64,000 bases of DNA from a bacterium (GTDB lineage Bacteria > Electryoneota > RPQS01), in the NCBI GenBank assembly GCA_013360195.1, contig JABWCQ010000004.1, positions 107,836 through 171,835 on the forward strand, given 5' to 3'. The notes under the pieces are model-generated. The model did no database searches. It was not told the origin of the DNA and was given only the letters and a program-made list of their open reading frames with translations. How positions within the stretch are numbered: the stretch's first letter is position 1; every line of letters begins with the position of its first letter. Of the stretch, positions 42,370 through 51,706 are shown piece by piece. Both the position numbers and the translations under genes were made by a program.

Positions 42370-44286
42370 ATGCATTCCAGCAAGCCCATTATGACCATGA
42401 TACTTCTGCGCGTACTGTATCTGCTCGTGGCATCTGCCGTCATCGCCCAAGAATCACCGAAAGCACCGCCAAATTTGCTTTTTGACGGTGCAAATGCTGT
42501 CGTCAAGTACGACTGCACGAGTGTCTTCGTCAATCCAGACGGAACCGGCGAGACCTTAAGACGATACCGGGTTGCACTTCTGTCCGACCGCGCGGTCCGA
42601 CAGTATGCCCAGGACGAAACGGTGTATAATCTCGGCTATGACACAGTTGAAGTCATCGCGGCTCGAGTTCACCTCCCGGACGGTCAGATAATCAATGTAG
42701 AGACTTCTGCAATCAAGGATGTCCCGCTTCCTGCCTACGGGAAGTTCTACCTTCAGAACGTGCGAGAGAAGATCATCACTTTTCCCGCTCTGGAAAAAGG
42801 CGCGGAAATTGAGATTGTTTATAAGGAAGTTACGCGTGAACCCCCAATTGACGGCCATTTCAATCTATCTGAATATTTCGAGCATACCGACCCTCTTCAA
42901 CAGAAATTCGTCGAGATTTCCATTCCAGACTCAATGAAGCTCAATTGGAAAGTCCGCGGTGAGGGCGTCTCTCACGTGAAGGTTGATCGAAACGGCCGCT
43001 CTATTCACACCTGGACGATACAAGATGTACAGCAGGTCGTACCCGAGCCGGGAATGCCGCCTTTCCCGGAAGTTGCACGTCAGCTGTTGGTAACCACAAT
43101 ACCGGATTGGAAAACCTGGTCTCGGTGGTATCACGAGCTTGCGGAACCCGAGATGATCGCGGACTCCAGCATTCGGGCGGAAGTGAAGGCCCTTACGAAG
43201 GGAAAGAGTCGTGACGCCGCGATTAAGGCAATATTCCAGTTTGTATCGAATCATATTCGTTATGTAGATACGGCACTGAGCGGCAGAAAAGCAGGTTACA
43301 AGCCCGAATCGGCCGCCGTTACGTACAGAAACAAGTATGGAGTGTGCCGCGACAAAGCCGCGCTAATGGTTACCATGCTTCGAGAAGCTGGAATTGAGTC
43401 GAACATAGTCTTAATGAACCCGACATGGAAGATTGATGGCGATGTTCCGGCTGATCAATTCAATCACGCTATTGTATCTGTGACCGAAGGTGACAGTCTA
43501 TTCTATCTTGATCCCACGGTTGAAAAGACAACAGAGTACCTTGCAGCAAACGAGCAGGACAGGGCGGTGCTGGTGTGCACACAGTCTGGCGAAGACCTTG
43601 ACTGGACGCCCGTGGAAGATCCGTCGAAGAACTTGTATCAGGTCTCGGCGGCAACGACAATAATGGATAATGGGGGCATGTTTTCGGAGGTGACAATTGA
43701 GTCTCACGGTATTCCCGACTTGGCTCTCCGAAACTACCTTCAATCGATATCTCCTCAGGAGCGGGATATCATGTTTCAGGGCTTTGTACAGGGCTTGGCC
43801 CCGACCGCCCGGTTGGATGGACTGAAAATCTCTGAACTCACGAATCTTGATACGCCGCTGCATATTGTGCTGCAGGTTAGTGCTGAAGAGTATGCAATTA
43901 AGGCCGGACCATATTGGCTGTTGAATTCGATTGCGCAAGGACGCAAGCTTGATTTCCTGTCTGGTTGGTTGATGGGTGGCTCAGAATTGACCCAGCGCAG
44001 GTATCCACTGAGACTTGAATCCACTTTTGCCGTTCAAATGCGTGAAACGGTTGAGTTCCCGAAGGGATTCAAAGTTCGGAGTTTGCCCGAAAGCATTGAT
44101 CTTTCGGATAAGGAATTCAGGCTTTCTCGGAATTGCACAGATCAGGGTCGCAAAGTCACAATCAAGCAATCGTTGGAACTGAGGGCGCTGGATATACCGT
44201 TGTCGCGGTATCCAAACCTGTTGGAAATGGTAAACCAACTTGAGGCCCTTGAACGCGGAAAAATCGTTCTAACGGCCAAATCTTAG
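42370..44286 (+). CDS. DUF3857/transglutaminase-like protein, intact catalytic triad
   Basis: 638 residues from ATG 42370 (or 42391, seven residues shorter). The frame is open back to 42283, but that start lies within the terminator. A signal peptide ('LLRVLYLLVASAVIAQ') leads to a DUF3857 beta domain (about 30-250) and a transglutaminase-like core (about 270-400). The triad is visible: Cys326 in 'YGVCRDKA', His366 in 'FNHAIV' and Asp381 in 'YLDPT'. A third beta-rich domain follows. It is predicted to be periplasmic or exported. Such proteins are common in Bacteroidetes-like genomes, with unknown substrates. It forms a cluster with a membrane protein and a second paralogue. Confidence 0.82.
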   Translation: MHSSKPIMTMILLRVLYLLVASAVIAQESPKAPPNLLFDGANAVVKYDCTSVFVNPDGTGETLRRYRVALLSDRAVRQYAQDETVYNLGYDTVEVIAARVHLPDGQIINVETSAIKDVPLPAYGKFYLQNVREKIITFPALEKGAEIEIVYKEVTREPPIDGHFNLSEYFEHTDPLQQKFVEISIPDSMKLNWKVRGEGVSHVKVDRNGRSIHTWTIQDVQQVVPEPGMPPFPEVARQLLVTTIPDWKTWSRWYHELAEPEMIADSSIRAEVKALTKGKSRDAAIKAIFQFVSNHIRYVDTALSGRKAGYKPESAAVTYRNKYGVCRDKAALMVTMLREAGIESNIVLMNPTWKIDGDVPADQFNHAIVSVTEGDSLFYLDPTVEKTTEYLAANEQDRAVLVCTQSGEDLDWTPVEDPSKNLYQVSAATTIMDNGGMFSEVTIESHGIPDLALRNYLQSISPQERDIMFQGFVQGLAPTARLDGLKISELTNLDTPLHIVLQVSAEEYAIKAGPYWLLNSIAQGRKLDFLSGWLMGGSELTQRRYPLRLESTFAVQMRETVEFPKGFKVRSLPESIDLSDKEFRLSRNCTDQGRKVTIKQSLELRALDIPLSRYPNLLEMVNQLEALERGKIVLTAKS

Positions 44287-44326
44287 ATTGTTTTTCTGGG
44301 CGGGATTCTTGCTGTCTGTAACGGGC

Positions 44327-45091
44327 ATGGACATTCAAAACACGCAAGACAGAACGTTGCAGACCCGCGAGCAGGACGAAATCAAGAACCGCCGGATTCT
44401 ATGGTGGTTTCTTGCAATCGTTGGAACAGTCATAGGAACAATCGTACCTTTCATGCTCACAGACCAGGCTGGAACTATTGCATGGTCTCTGGGCATCGTC
44501 GCCAGCGGAGTGATACTTGGTCTTTTGGACTCCCGGCACCCTTGGATATTCCCCGCTCTCCTCGCGTCAGGCTACACGTTGGCTGGCTCTTTACTTGGCG
44601 GTATTGAGACGGTCTCAGATATTCTTCTCCGGCTCCAACTTGGCGCGACACTGGCAATTCCCGCGGCTATCGGCTCGTATGCCGGTGCGGTGGGGAGAAA
44701 GCTCCTTCGTGGCAGATTGCGAGTTAGCGGGCCGGAAACACCGCGAATTGCACGACTTCTTGCATTAACCGTCGGTTCCATTTCATCGATCATCTTCATT
44801 AAGCTGCCGGGACAAGATGGTATTCTGTATTCCTCTGCCTTGCTTCTCGTTTCGGCAATCGTACTTGGCTACTTGTACAGCGACCGGTTGTGGCGATGGG
44901 TAATCCTCTTGGGTTACGGAATTCCCCTTGCAGCTTTGCTTCGCACTATTCTTGAGCTCTACTACTACCCTGAAGCAAACGGTCTCTTCCCGATTGAGTT
45001 GTCACTCGCAATGGCCATCGCTGTGTTGCCCACACTTGTTGGTACGATGGCCGGGCGCGCACTGCATCAGTACCGCCTCCGCACTTACTAA
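44327..45091 (+). CDS. Multi-pass membrane protein between two DUF3857 genes
   Basis: About 254 residues from ATG 44327; TTG 44288, directly after the preceding stop, would add 13. It starts with a charged segment ('NTQDRTLQTREQDEIKNRR') and then has seven or so TM helices, some in Gly-rich 'LASGYTLAGSLLGGI' style. No family was recognised. The position between two DUF3857/transglutaminase genes on one strand suggests that the three act together (inference). Confidence 0.6.
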   Translation: MDIQNTQDRTLQTREQDEIKNRRILWWFLAIVGTVIGTIVPFMLTDQAGTIAWSLGIVASGVILGLLDSRHPWIFPALLASGYTLAGSLLGGIETVSDILLRLQLGATLAIPAAIGSYAGAVGRKLLRGRLRVSGPETPRIARLLALTVGSISSIIFIKLPGQDGILYSSALLLVSAIVLGYLYSDRLWRWVILLGYGIPLAALLRTILELYYYPEANGLFPIELSLAMAIAVLPTLVGTMAGRALHQYRLRTY

Positions 45092-45124
45092 CTTCTTATT
45101 CTCAAAATACGTTTGGACCTGAGT

Positions 45125-47053
45125 ATGTCAAGGCAGTTTGCTCTTGTCGTTTTTCTGTTGCTCACCGCTCACAATTCCTATTCGATATCTGTTCCCGAAT
45201 GGCTGGAGACATTGGCATCATCGTCCATCAGTTCAGAGGACTATCCGGATGCCTCGGTAGTGGTACTGCTGGATCATCGAATTCTTGAAATCGATTCGGC
45301 CGGCGCTGCGCAAGGATTTGTGGAACAGTGTATAAAGCTCGTTGACGATCGCGCGAAGGACGAACAGGGTGATCGTTCTATCCGGTTTGATGCCGACCGC
45401 GACACCGTGATTTTCGAAGCCGTCTACACTCGTCAGGCGGATGGCACGTGGATTGAACCTGAACAGGACGCCTTCACGATTACGAGCGCTCCTGAAGTAC
45501 AATGGGCAAGCGCTTACTCGCAGTTGAAGCAGCAGAATGTCAGCTTTCCCGGTCTCGCTGTCGGTGCCGTTATCTACTGGAAGTACAAAGTCGTGCCAAA
45601 GCCTGGCCGCGACCCATGGCAAGATGATTTCCACAGCGGAATCGTGACCTTTGGCGGTTTCGAACCTGTAATCAGTCAAATATTCGAGATCAACTGCGAT
45701 ACTTCACATGTCATCTCTTACGAGATGCAAAACTCCGGATATCTTCCGGTTACGACGATTGACTCAGGCCGACGCAGGATTCGCTGGGAATTCAAAGCTC
45801 TGGAGCAGCTGAAGTCAGAACCGAATATGGTTTCGTCGGCACACCTTGTACCCCGGTTAGTATATACGTCCTTCAGGGATTGGAGCGAGCTCGGATTGTA
45901 CGTTGGCGAGAAGTTCTGGAAGTCGGTGGAAAAATCGCGCTTTGCCGGTCTCGAGTTTTCGCAATTGACGAACTATGCCGGCTTGAGTCCCAAACCATTG
46001 GCACAAAATATCGCGTTCTGGGTTCAGCAAAACATCAGAACTGTCCCGCTTGCCCTGGGTGTCGTCGGGTATCAGCCAAGTGACGCGGATAAAGTCTGGG
46101 CAAATCGCTACGGAGACGTGCGCGACAAATTGACGTTGTTGTCGGCACTACTCGGCCAATACGGTATCGAGTCATATCCCGTGCTGATGCAATCGAGCAA
46201 CGCACCATTCAGTTCACTTCCGGTTCTCGATCAGTTTAATCATATGATCCTCGCTGTTCCGTTTCAGGAAGATACAGTATTCTTTGACCCGATTCCCCGT
46301 TTCTCGGCACCCTACGAAATCGGCTACAACCGGACTCAAGGTATGTCTTGTCAGTTGATTCATGGGGCTCCTATCATTGAACCGGCGAAAGAGCTGGTAC
46401 ATATCGAACGGCGGGCAAGTACAAGGATGTCAGTTACACTGGATACCACCGGTACGCTGAACGGCAGGGCGGATGCCGAAGCTGTGGCCGACTACGCCAA
46501 TATCGCCCGCAGTACGTTTAGTGACCAGAAGCAGCTTGAGAAAGAAATCTACTTTCAGCACGCCGCCTCACGCATTGGACAGGGATGTGAAGTCATCCAA
46601 ACTGACATTTCCGACCCCGGCCTACTCACGCAGCCCATCCACGTGAGCTTGGACTTCTCATGTGAAGGATTTGCTGTCAAGCAAGGTGACCTAATGCTCG
46701 TAGACTTGCCGGTAACTCCGTTTACATTCACCGTGTCAGGATTCTATCCGTCGCTGCCGGAGGTCACCTATCCAGTGGAACTTCCGATTGAAGGACTAAC
46801 TGAAACCACTGTCGTAATGACTCTACCGAAAGGTTATTCCGTTTCCTACCTGCCATCAGCAGTTCTAGTGGACAATCCGTATCTTGAACTCGGTCTGGTC
46901 CCCAAAAAGCTCGAAGACAGAATTGAATGGACTCAACGTATCCGCTACAAAAGTGACATCGTTCCCGTAGACGAGTATGCGACAATTCGCAAATCCTTTG
47001 AAGAACTTGTCTCACCCAAGAACAGACTCTTGGTGTTAGAGCGAACTAAGTAG
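45125..47053 (+). CDS. DUF3857/transglutaminase-like protein lacking the catalytic cysteine
   Basis: 642 residues from ATG 45125, with a signal peptide ('FALVVFLLLTAHNSYS'). The layout parallels the protein at 42370: DUF3857 domain, transglutaminase-like core and a C-terminal beta domain. In the core the expected Cys is replaced: 'YGDVRDK' has Val332 where the paralogue has Cys, while His373 ('FNHMIL') and Asp388 ('FDPI') remain. It is probably a non-enzymatic paralogue or one with another activity. The 3' end is followed by the nuo promoter region. Confidence 0.78.
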   Translation: MSRQFALVVFLLLTAHNSYSISVPEWLETLASSSISSEDYPDASVVVLLDHRILEIDSAGAAQGFVEQCIKLVDDRAKDEQGDRSIRFDADRDTVIFEAVYTRQADGTWIEPEQDAFTITSAPEVQWASAYSQLKQQNVSFPGLAVGAVIYWKYKVVPKPGRDPWQDDFHSGIVTFGGFEPVISQIFEINCDTSHVISYEMQNSGYLPVTTIDSGRRRIRWEFKALEQLKSEPNMVSSAHLVPRLVYTSFRDWSELGLYVGEKFWKSVEKSRFAGLEFSQLTNYAGLSPKPLAQNIAFWVQQNIRTVPLALGVVGYQPSDADKVWANRYGDVRDKLTLLSALLGQYGIESYPVLMQSSNAPFSSLPVLDQFNHMILAVPFQEDTVFFDPIPRFSAPYEIGYNRTQGMSCQLIHGAPIIEPAKELVHIERRASTRMSVTLDTTGTLNGRADAEAVADYANIARSTFSDQKQLEKEIYFQHAASRIGQGCEVIQTDISDPGLLTQPIHVSLDFSCEGFAVKQGDLMLVDLPVTPFTFTVSGFYPSLPEVTYPVELPIEGLTETTVVMTLPKGYSVSYLPSAVLVDNPYLELGLVPKKLEDRIEWTQRIRYKSDIVPVDEYATIRKSFEELVSPKNRLLVLERTK

Positions 47054-47083
47054 ACCCCGTTACTTCGGTCACAAAAAATCCGG

Positions 47084-47112
47084 TTGACAAAGCCAAAAGT
47101 TTTCCGTAGTTT
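47084..47112 (+). promoter_or_regulatory. Sigma70-type promoter of the nuo operon
   Basis: TTGACA (47084-47089), a 17-base spacer and TAGTTT (47107-47112). The -35 box and spacing are ideal. Transcription would start near 47119, leaving a 5' leader of about 150 bases before nuoA. Confidence 0.75.
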
Positions 47113-47136
47113 ACCACACGATTAGACAGGATAAAC

Positions 47137-47169
47137 GATTTCCGATACTTTTTGTAAGTATCTGAAATT
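47137..47169 (+). promoter_or_regulatory. Stable hairpin in the nuo leader
   Basis: ATTTC-C-GATACTT (47138-47150) pairs with AAGTATC-T-GAAAT (47156-47168), twelve pairs with a single C/T mismatch, around a TTTGT loop. It lies some 20 bases after the predicted transcript start. No T run follows, so it is not an intrinsic terminator; a role in mRNA stability or protein binding is possible. Confidence 0.45.
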
Positions 47170-47271
47170 AAGAGTTTTAGATTATTTTGATTGGACTAAA
47201 TGGCTGATTGACGTAATCTCGGCAAACTTCGTGAAAATCGTAGCAAGCATCGGCCACCTCCCGCACTGTCA

Positions 47272-47643
47272 ATGCCGGACGCCCTCCATAATAATAACCT
47301 TGTAGTTTTCTTAGTTTTACTTGCCGCTGTCGCGGCGGTCGTTGGGCTGTTCGTGTGGCTGACTGTGGCTTTCGGACCGAAACGTCCGAACGAAACTAAG
47401 AATGCGCCTTTTGAATCGGGCTGGCTTTCCAAGACCGATGCCACCCAACCGTTCCCCATTAAGTACTACCTCGTGGCCATCTTATTTGTCGTTTTCGACA
47501 TCGAGGTGGCCTTTTTGTATCCCTGGGCGGTCAGCTTCAGGGAGAATGGTATGGTGGCCTTTATCTCAATGAATGTATTCTTGGCCATTCTCGGTGTCGG
47601 CCTCTACTATGCAGTGAAAAAGCGCGTGCTGGAGTGGAAATAG
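47272..47643 (+). CDS. nuoA: NADH-quinone oxidoreductase subunit A
   Basis: 123 residues with three TM helices ('FLVLLAAVAAVVGLFVWLTV', 'YYLVAILFVVFDIEVAFLY', 'AFISMNVFLAILGVGLYYAV'). The signature 'KNAPFESG' and the acidic 'FDIEVAFLYPW' motif match NuoA, a membrane-arm subunit at the junction with the quinone site of complex I. It is the first gene of the nuo operon; no clear Shine-Dalgarno sequence precedes ATG 47272. Confidence 0.94.
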   Translation: MPDALHNNNLVVFLVLLAAVAAVVGLFVWLTVAFGPKRPNETKNAPFESGWLSKTDATQPFPIKYYLVAILFVVFDIEVAFLYPWAVSFRENGMVAFISMNVFLAILGVGLYYAVKKRVLEWK

Positions 47644-47644
47644 G

Positions 47645-48148
47645 ATGAGCGAACTGATTCAAAGCCCCATGATGGATATGTCGCGTTCGTTGTCTGGAAA
47701 CGTGATGACAACGAAGTTCGACAAATTGCTGGGTTGGGCGCGAAAGTATTCGCTATTCCAATATCCGTTCGTGACGGCGTGCTGCGGCATGGAATTCATG
47801 TCCACTGCCTGTTCGCATTACGACATTGACCGATTCGGCGCAGCATTTCCTCGCTTCTCGCCTCGTCAGGCGGATGTCATTTGGGTCGTCGGGACCATCA
47901 GTCACAAGATTGCGCCGATCCTTCGCACTGTGTATGATCAGACAGCTGACCCCAAGTGGGTGGTGAGTTTTGGTGCTTGCGCGAGCTGTGGCGGGCCGTA
48001 TGACAACTATGCCACTGTGCAAGGGATTGACACGATTGTGCCGGTGGACGTGTACATCGCCGGCTGCCCGCCACGTCCCGAAGCCGTGCTCGACGGCTTG
48101 CTCAAACTGCAGGACCTGATTCAGAATCAGAAGCACGAGTGGAAATGA
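47645..48148 (+). CDS. nuoB: NADH-quinone oxidoreductase subunit B
   Basis: 167 residues. It carries cluster N2, the last Fe-S centre before quinone: the tandem Cys46-Cys47 in 'TACCGMEFM', 'FGACASCGGPYDNY' and 'AGCPPRPEA' provide the ligands. It starts one base after the nuoA stop. Its own stop overlaps the nuoC start (ATGA at 48145). Confidence 0.96.
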   Translation: MSELIQSPMMDMSRSLSGNVMTTKFDKLLGWARKYSLFQYPFVTACCGMEFMSTACSHYDIDRFGAAFPRFSPRQADVIWVVGTISHKIAPILRTVYDQTADPKWVVSFGACASCGGPYDNYATVQGIDTIVPVDVYIAGCPPRPEAVLDGLLKLQDLIQNQKHEWK

Positions 48149-48621
48149 GTAAATTCCCCGAACATATTGCGATTGAAAAAACTCACCCGACCGCCGTGCT
48201 CGACTGGCACGACCGATTTGGTGACCGCACGTTGATCGTCGAGAGCAAGCAGATAGTCGAAATCATTACACTGCTGCGCGACTCCTTCGGCTACGATATG
48301 CTCGTGGACCTGACTGCCGTGGATTATCATCCGCGCCGCCCGCGCTTTGAAGTTGTCTATCACCTGTTAAACGTGGACGGCCATGCTCGCTTGCGGGTCA
48401 AGGTGCAGCTCGAAGAATCTCACCCCCATATTGCCAGCATAGTTCAGCTTTATCCCATCGCTGACTGGCTTGAACGCGAAGTCTGGGACATGTTCGGGAT
48501 CAAGTTTGAAGGTCATTCCAACATGAAGCGGCTTCTTCTCTATGAAGAGTTTCAAGGTCATCCTCTTCGCAAGGACTATCCGAAGACCAAACGCCAGCCG
48601 TTGATTGGTCCACAGAATTAA
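48145..48621 (+). CDS. nuoC: NADH-quinone oxidoreductase subunit C
   Basis: 158 residues from ATG 48145, which overlaps the nuoB stop; GTG 48139 is two codons earlier and less likely. It has the 30-kDa subunit signature 'EREVWDMFGIKFEGH' and 'RLLLYEEFQGHPLRKDYP'. It is a peripheral-arm structural subunit between NuoB and NuoD. Confidence 0.94.
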   Translation: MSKFPEHIAIEKTHPTAVLDWHDRFGDRTLIVESKQIVEIITLLRDSFGYDMLVDLTAVDYHPRRPRFEVVYHLLNVDGHARLRVKVQLEESHPHIASIVQLYPIADWLEREVWDMFGIKFEGHSNMKRLLLYEEFQGHPLRKDYPKTKRQPLIGPQN

Positions 48622-48629
48622 TCGCGTTC

Positions 48630-49889
48630 ATGCCGCATACCGAAACACTACCAACTCTTGAGACGGCCGTTCCTATAAACGAGCCTGAGTTTCAGCAGAA
48701 AGAGATGCTGCTGAATATCGGTCCTGCGCATCCGGCCATGCACGGGATTATCCGGATTCAGACAAAGCTTGAAGGCGAGTTGATTATCGAGTCTGATGTG
48801 GAAATCGGATATCTGCATCGCGCCTTTGAAAAGTCTTGCGAAGAAAGTACGTGGAATCAGGCGATTATTTACACTGACCGCTTGAATTACGTATCCGCGG
48901 CAATCAACAACATCGGCTATTGCATGGCCGTTGAAAAGTTGCTGGGAGTGGAGCTGCCGCCGCGCGGTCAATATATTCGCACCTTGCTTTCCGAAATTTC
49001 GCGCATCGGCGACCACCTGACCTGTGTTGGCGCGTCTGCAATGGAACTGGGTGGATTCACCGTGTTCCTCTATATGATCAAGGGACGTGAGTATCTGTGG
49101 GAACTTATTGAAGAGTATTGCGGTGCCCGCGTGACCACAATGGCGTCCCGTGTAGGCGGCATGCCTTACGACTTGCCAGAAGGATGGCTTGACAAATGCC
49201 TCTGGGTCGTCAAAGAGATTCGGGAAATTCTCCGCGAGTGCGATATTCTCTTGACCAACAATCGCATCTTTATCGAAAGAATGGAGAATGTCGGCGTCAT
49301 GCCAGCTGACCGTGCAATTGCTTGGGGCTGGACGGGACCATGTCTGCGCGGCAGCGGTGTTGCCTACGATGTGCGCAAGGACTTTCCGTACCTGGTTTAC
49401 GATCAGTTGGATTGGGAAGTGCCGGTCGGACGCAAGGGCGACAATCTTGATCGCTATCTTGTGCGCATGGCCGAGATGGAGCAGAGCTGTAGGATTATTG
49501 AACAGTGCGTGGCCAAGATTCCCGGTGGTCCAATAAACTGCGAAAACAAGCGCATCGTTCTTCCGGACAAGAAGGACACTTATGGCAACATCGAAGGCTT
49601 GATGAATCACTTCAAGCTGATCATGTACGGACATGGTATACGAGTCCCGGAAGGCGAGGTGTATTTCCCCGTCGAAGGCGGCAACGGTGAGTTGGGTTAC
49701 TATATAGTGAGTCACCCCGATGAGCATTCCAGGGACGGATGCAATGACCGCGCATGGCGAGTGCGTTGCCGGCCTCCATGTTTCCCGATGGTTGCGGGAC
49801 TGACTGAGATTATTAACAATTATATGATTGCCGATATTGTACCGACATTCGGTTCGGTCAATATGATAGGCGGCGAGTTGGACAGATAA
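48630..49889 (+). CDS. nuoD: NADH-quinone oxidoreductase subunit D
   Basis: 419 residues of the 49-kDa family: 'LNIGPAHPAMHGIIR' with the quinone-site His, 'EIGYLHRAFEKSCE', 'SRIGDHLTCVGASAMELG', 'GPCLRGSGVAYDVRKD', and the C-terminal 'IVPTFGSVNMIGGELDR'. It forms the quinone-binding cavity with NuoB. Confidence 0.97.
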   Translation: MPHTETLPTLETAVPINEPEFQQKEMLLNIGPAHPAMHGIIRIQTKLEGELIIESDVEIGYLHRAFEKSCEESTWNQAIIYTDRLNYVSAAINNIGYCMAVEKLLGVELPPRGQYIRTLLSEISRIGDHLTCVGASAMELGGFTVFLYMIKGREYLWELIEEYCGARVTTMASRVGGMPYDLPEGWLDKCLWVVKEIREILRECDILLTNNRIFIERMENVGVMPADRAIAWGWTGPCLRGSGVAYDVRKDFPYLVYDQLDWEVPVGRKGDNLDRYLVRMAEMEQSCRIIEQCVAKIPGGPINCENKRIVLPDKKDTYGNIEGLMNHFKLIMYGHGIRVPEGEVYFPVEGGNGELGYYIVSHPDEHSRDGCNDRAWRVRCRPPCFPMVAGLTEIINNYMIADIVPTFGSVNMIGGELDR

Positions 49890-49894
49890 AGCAC

Positions 49895-50437
49895 ATGCCG
49901 ATTTCGGAGACTTTGCAAAAGAAGGCCGAAGAGATAATCTTCCGCTATCCCGAAGACAAGCGGGCCTCCGCTCTGATTCCGCTGTTGTTTGAAGTGCAGC
50001 GCGAATTGGGATGGATTACGCCCGAATCTGAGAAATGGGTGGCGGATACACTTGGAGTCACGCAGGTTCGTGTTCGCGAGGTCATCACCTTCTATTCGAT
50101 GATGCGCGCCGAGCCCGCCGGCAAGTACATCATTCAATTCTGTCAGAATATTTCTTGTTGCTTGATGGGCGGCGAGCAACTGCAGCACCAGATTGAAAAG
50201 AAACTCGGAATTCATCCGGGTGAAACGACCTCGGACGGCATGTTCACCCTGAAGTGCGTGGAGTGTCTCGGTGGCTGCTCGTGGGGACCCATGATGCTCG
50301 TCAACGAAGACCAGTATTTCCGGTTGACTCCGGAGCGGGTGGAACAGGTGATTGAAGGCTTGCGTTCAGGCAATCCTCCGAAACCGGATCATCCCACGCC
50401 GCTGCTCGGGAACGTGGCAGGGGAGAAGTCGAAATGA
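49895..50437 (+). CDS. nuoE: NADH-quinone oxidoreductase subunit E
   Basis: 180 residues of the thioredoxin-like 24-kDa family. The [2Fe-2S] (N1a) ligands are in 'QFCQNISCCLMGG' and 'VECLGGCSWGPMMLVNED'. The N-terminal helices ('KASALIPLLFEVQRELGWI'-like) are typical. The stop overlaps the nuoF ATG (ATGA at 50434). Confidence 0.95.
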   Translation: MPISETLQKKAEEIIFRYPEDKRASALIPLLFEVQRELGWITPESEKWVADTLGVTQVRVREVITFYSMMRAEPAGKYIIQFCQNISCCLMGGEQLQHQIEKKLGIHPGETTSDGMFTLKCVECLGGCSWGPMMLVNEDQYFRLTPERVEQVIEGLRSGNPPKPDHPTPLLGNVAGEKSK

Positions 50438-51693
50438 TTGGAAACGGGTCAACTCGCCTGCTGTCGCGAAATTTCGATGTTGAGAATCTGACGAATCTTG
50501 AAGTCGCATTGAAACACGGTGCCTACGAGCAGTTGAAACGCGCCGTCAAGATGAAGCCGGAGGAAGTGACAGAAATCGTGAAGGCATCCGGTCTTCGCGG
50601 TCATGGCGGAGCTGGATTTTCTGCGGGCACGAAATGGGGCTTCATTCCTAAGGACAAATTCCCGCGTTACGTGACCGTTAACGGTGATGAATCCGAACCG
50701 GGAACCTGCAAGGATCGCCTCATTTTCGAACGCGATCCGCATCTCTTAATCGAAGGCGCGCTGATTTGCGCGTATGCGGTGCAAGCCGAACGGATTTATA
50801 TTTACATCCGGGGAGAGTATTTCTATCCAACGCGGGTCGTCGCCGAGGCTGTCCAGCAGGCTTATGCAAAGGGTTTTGCGGGAAAGAATATTCTCAATAG
50901 CGGATGGTCCTGCTCAATCCACATGCACAACGGAGCCGGTGCGTACATTTGCGGTGAGGAAACCGGCCTGATTGAATCACTTGAAGGAAAGAAAGGCTGG
51001 CCGCGACTTAAGCCGCCGTTTTATCCCGCGGCAATCGGATTATGGGGACAACCGACCATTGTGAACAATGTCGAGACTCTGGCCTTTGTGCCGCGAATTC
51101 TCGAGATTGGCGCTGAAAAATTCGCAGGACTTGGTTCGCCGAAGAATGGCGGCACCGCCTTGTATTCGTTGTCGGGAAATATTAGCAGACCTGGCGTTTA
51201 TGAATTGCCAATGGGTACTCCGCTAATGGATTTGGTCAATGAGTACGGCGGCGGTATTCCGAACGGGCGAAAACTGAAGGCAGTCATTCCCGGTGGTTCG
51301 TCGTCACACATTCTGACTGCGGAAGAATGCGAAAATCTCCCGCTCGATTTCGAGTCTGTTGCCGCCCGCGGCTCGATGCTGGGATCGGCGGCGGTCATGG
51401 TGATAGACGAAACCGTCTCCATTCCGAAATTGATGCACTGGATGGTGCGCTTCTACGCACACGAAAGCTGCGGTCAGTGCACGCCTTGTCGCGAAGGAAC
51501 AGATTGGCTGCTGAGACTCTCAAAGCGATTTTTGGATGGATCGGCTCGCAAACGCGACATCGACGATATGTGGGAATTGGCGGACAACATCGACGGAAAA
51601 ACCATCTGCGCGTTAGGCGCGGCGGTTGCCTGGCCTACCAAGAGTTATCTCGTGAAGTTCCGTCACGAATTTGAAGCGGCCTGCAAAAACTAA
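50434..51693 (+). CDS. nuoF: NADH-quinone oxidoreductase subunit F
   Basis: 419 residues. It binds NADH and FMN: 'GLRGHGGAGFSAGTKWGF', 'GDESEPGTCKDRLI' and 'GAGAYICGEETGLIESLEG'. The N3 [4Fe-4S] ligands are in 'ESCGQCTPCREGTDWLL' and 'CALGAAVAWP'. It is the electron entry site of complex I. Confidence 0.97.
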   Translation: MIGNGSTRLLSRNFDVENLTNLEVALKHGAYEQLKRAVKMKPEEVTEIVKASGLRGHGGAGFSAGTKWGFIPKDKFPRYVTVNGDESEPGTCKDRLIFERDPHLLIEGALICAYAVQAERIYIYIRGEYFYPTRVVAEAVQQAYAKGFAGKNILNSGWSCSIHMHNGAGAYICGEETGLIESLEGKKGWPRLKPPFYPAAIGLWGQPTIVNNVETLAFVPRILEIGAEKFAGLGSPKNGGTALYSLSGNISRPGVYELPMGTPLMDLVNEYGGGIPNGRKLKAVIPGGSSSHILTAEECENLPLDFESVAARGSMLGSAAVMVIDETVSIPKLMHWMVRFYAHESCGQCTPCREGTDWLLRLSKRFLDGSARKRDIDDMWELADNIDGKTICALGAAVAWPTKSYLVKFRHEFEAACKN

Positions 51694-51706
51694 TTCTTGA
51701 TTCAAA

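Noticed and set aside
48648-49727. Long minus-strand open frame (359 codons) opposite nuoD
   Set aside because: It is an antisense shadow of a highly conserved gene; the translation shows no domain and no ribosome-binding site.
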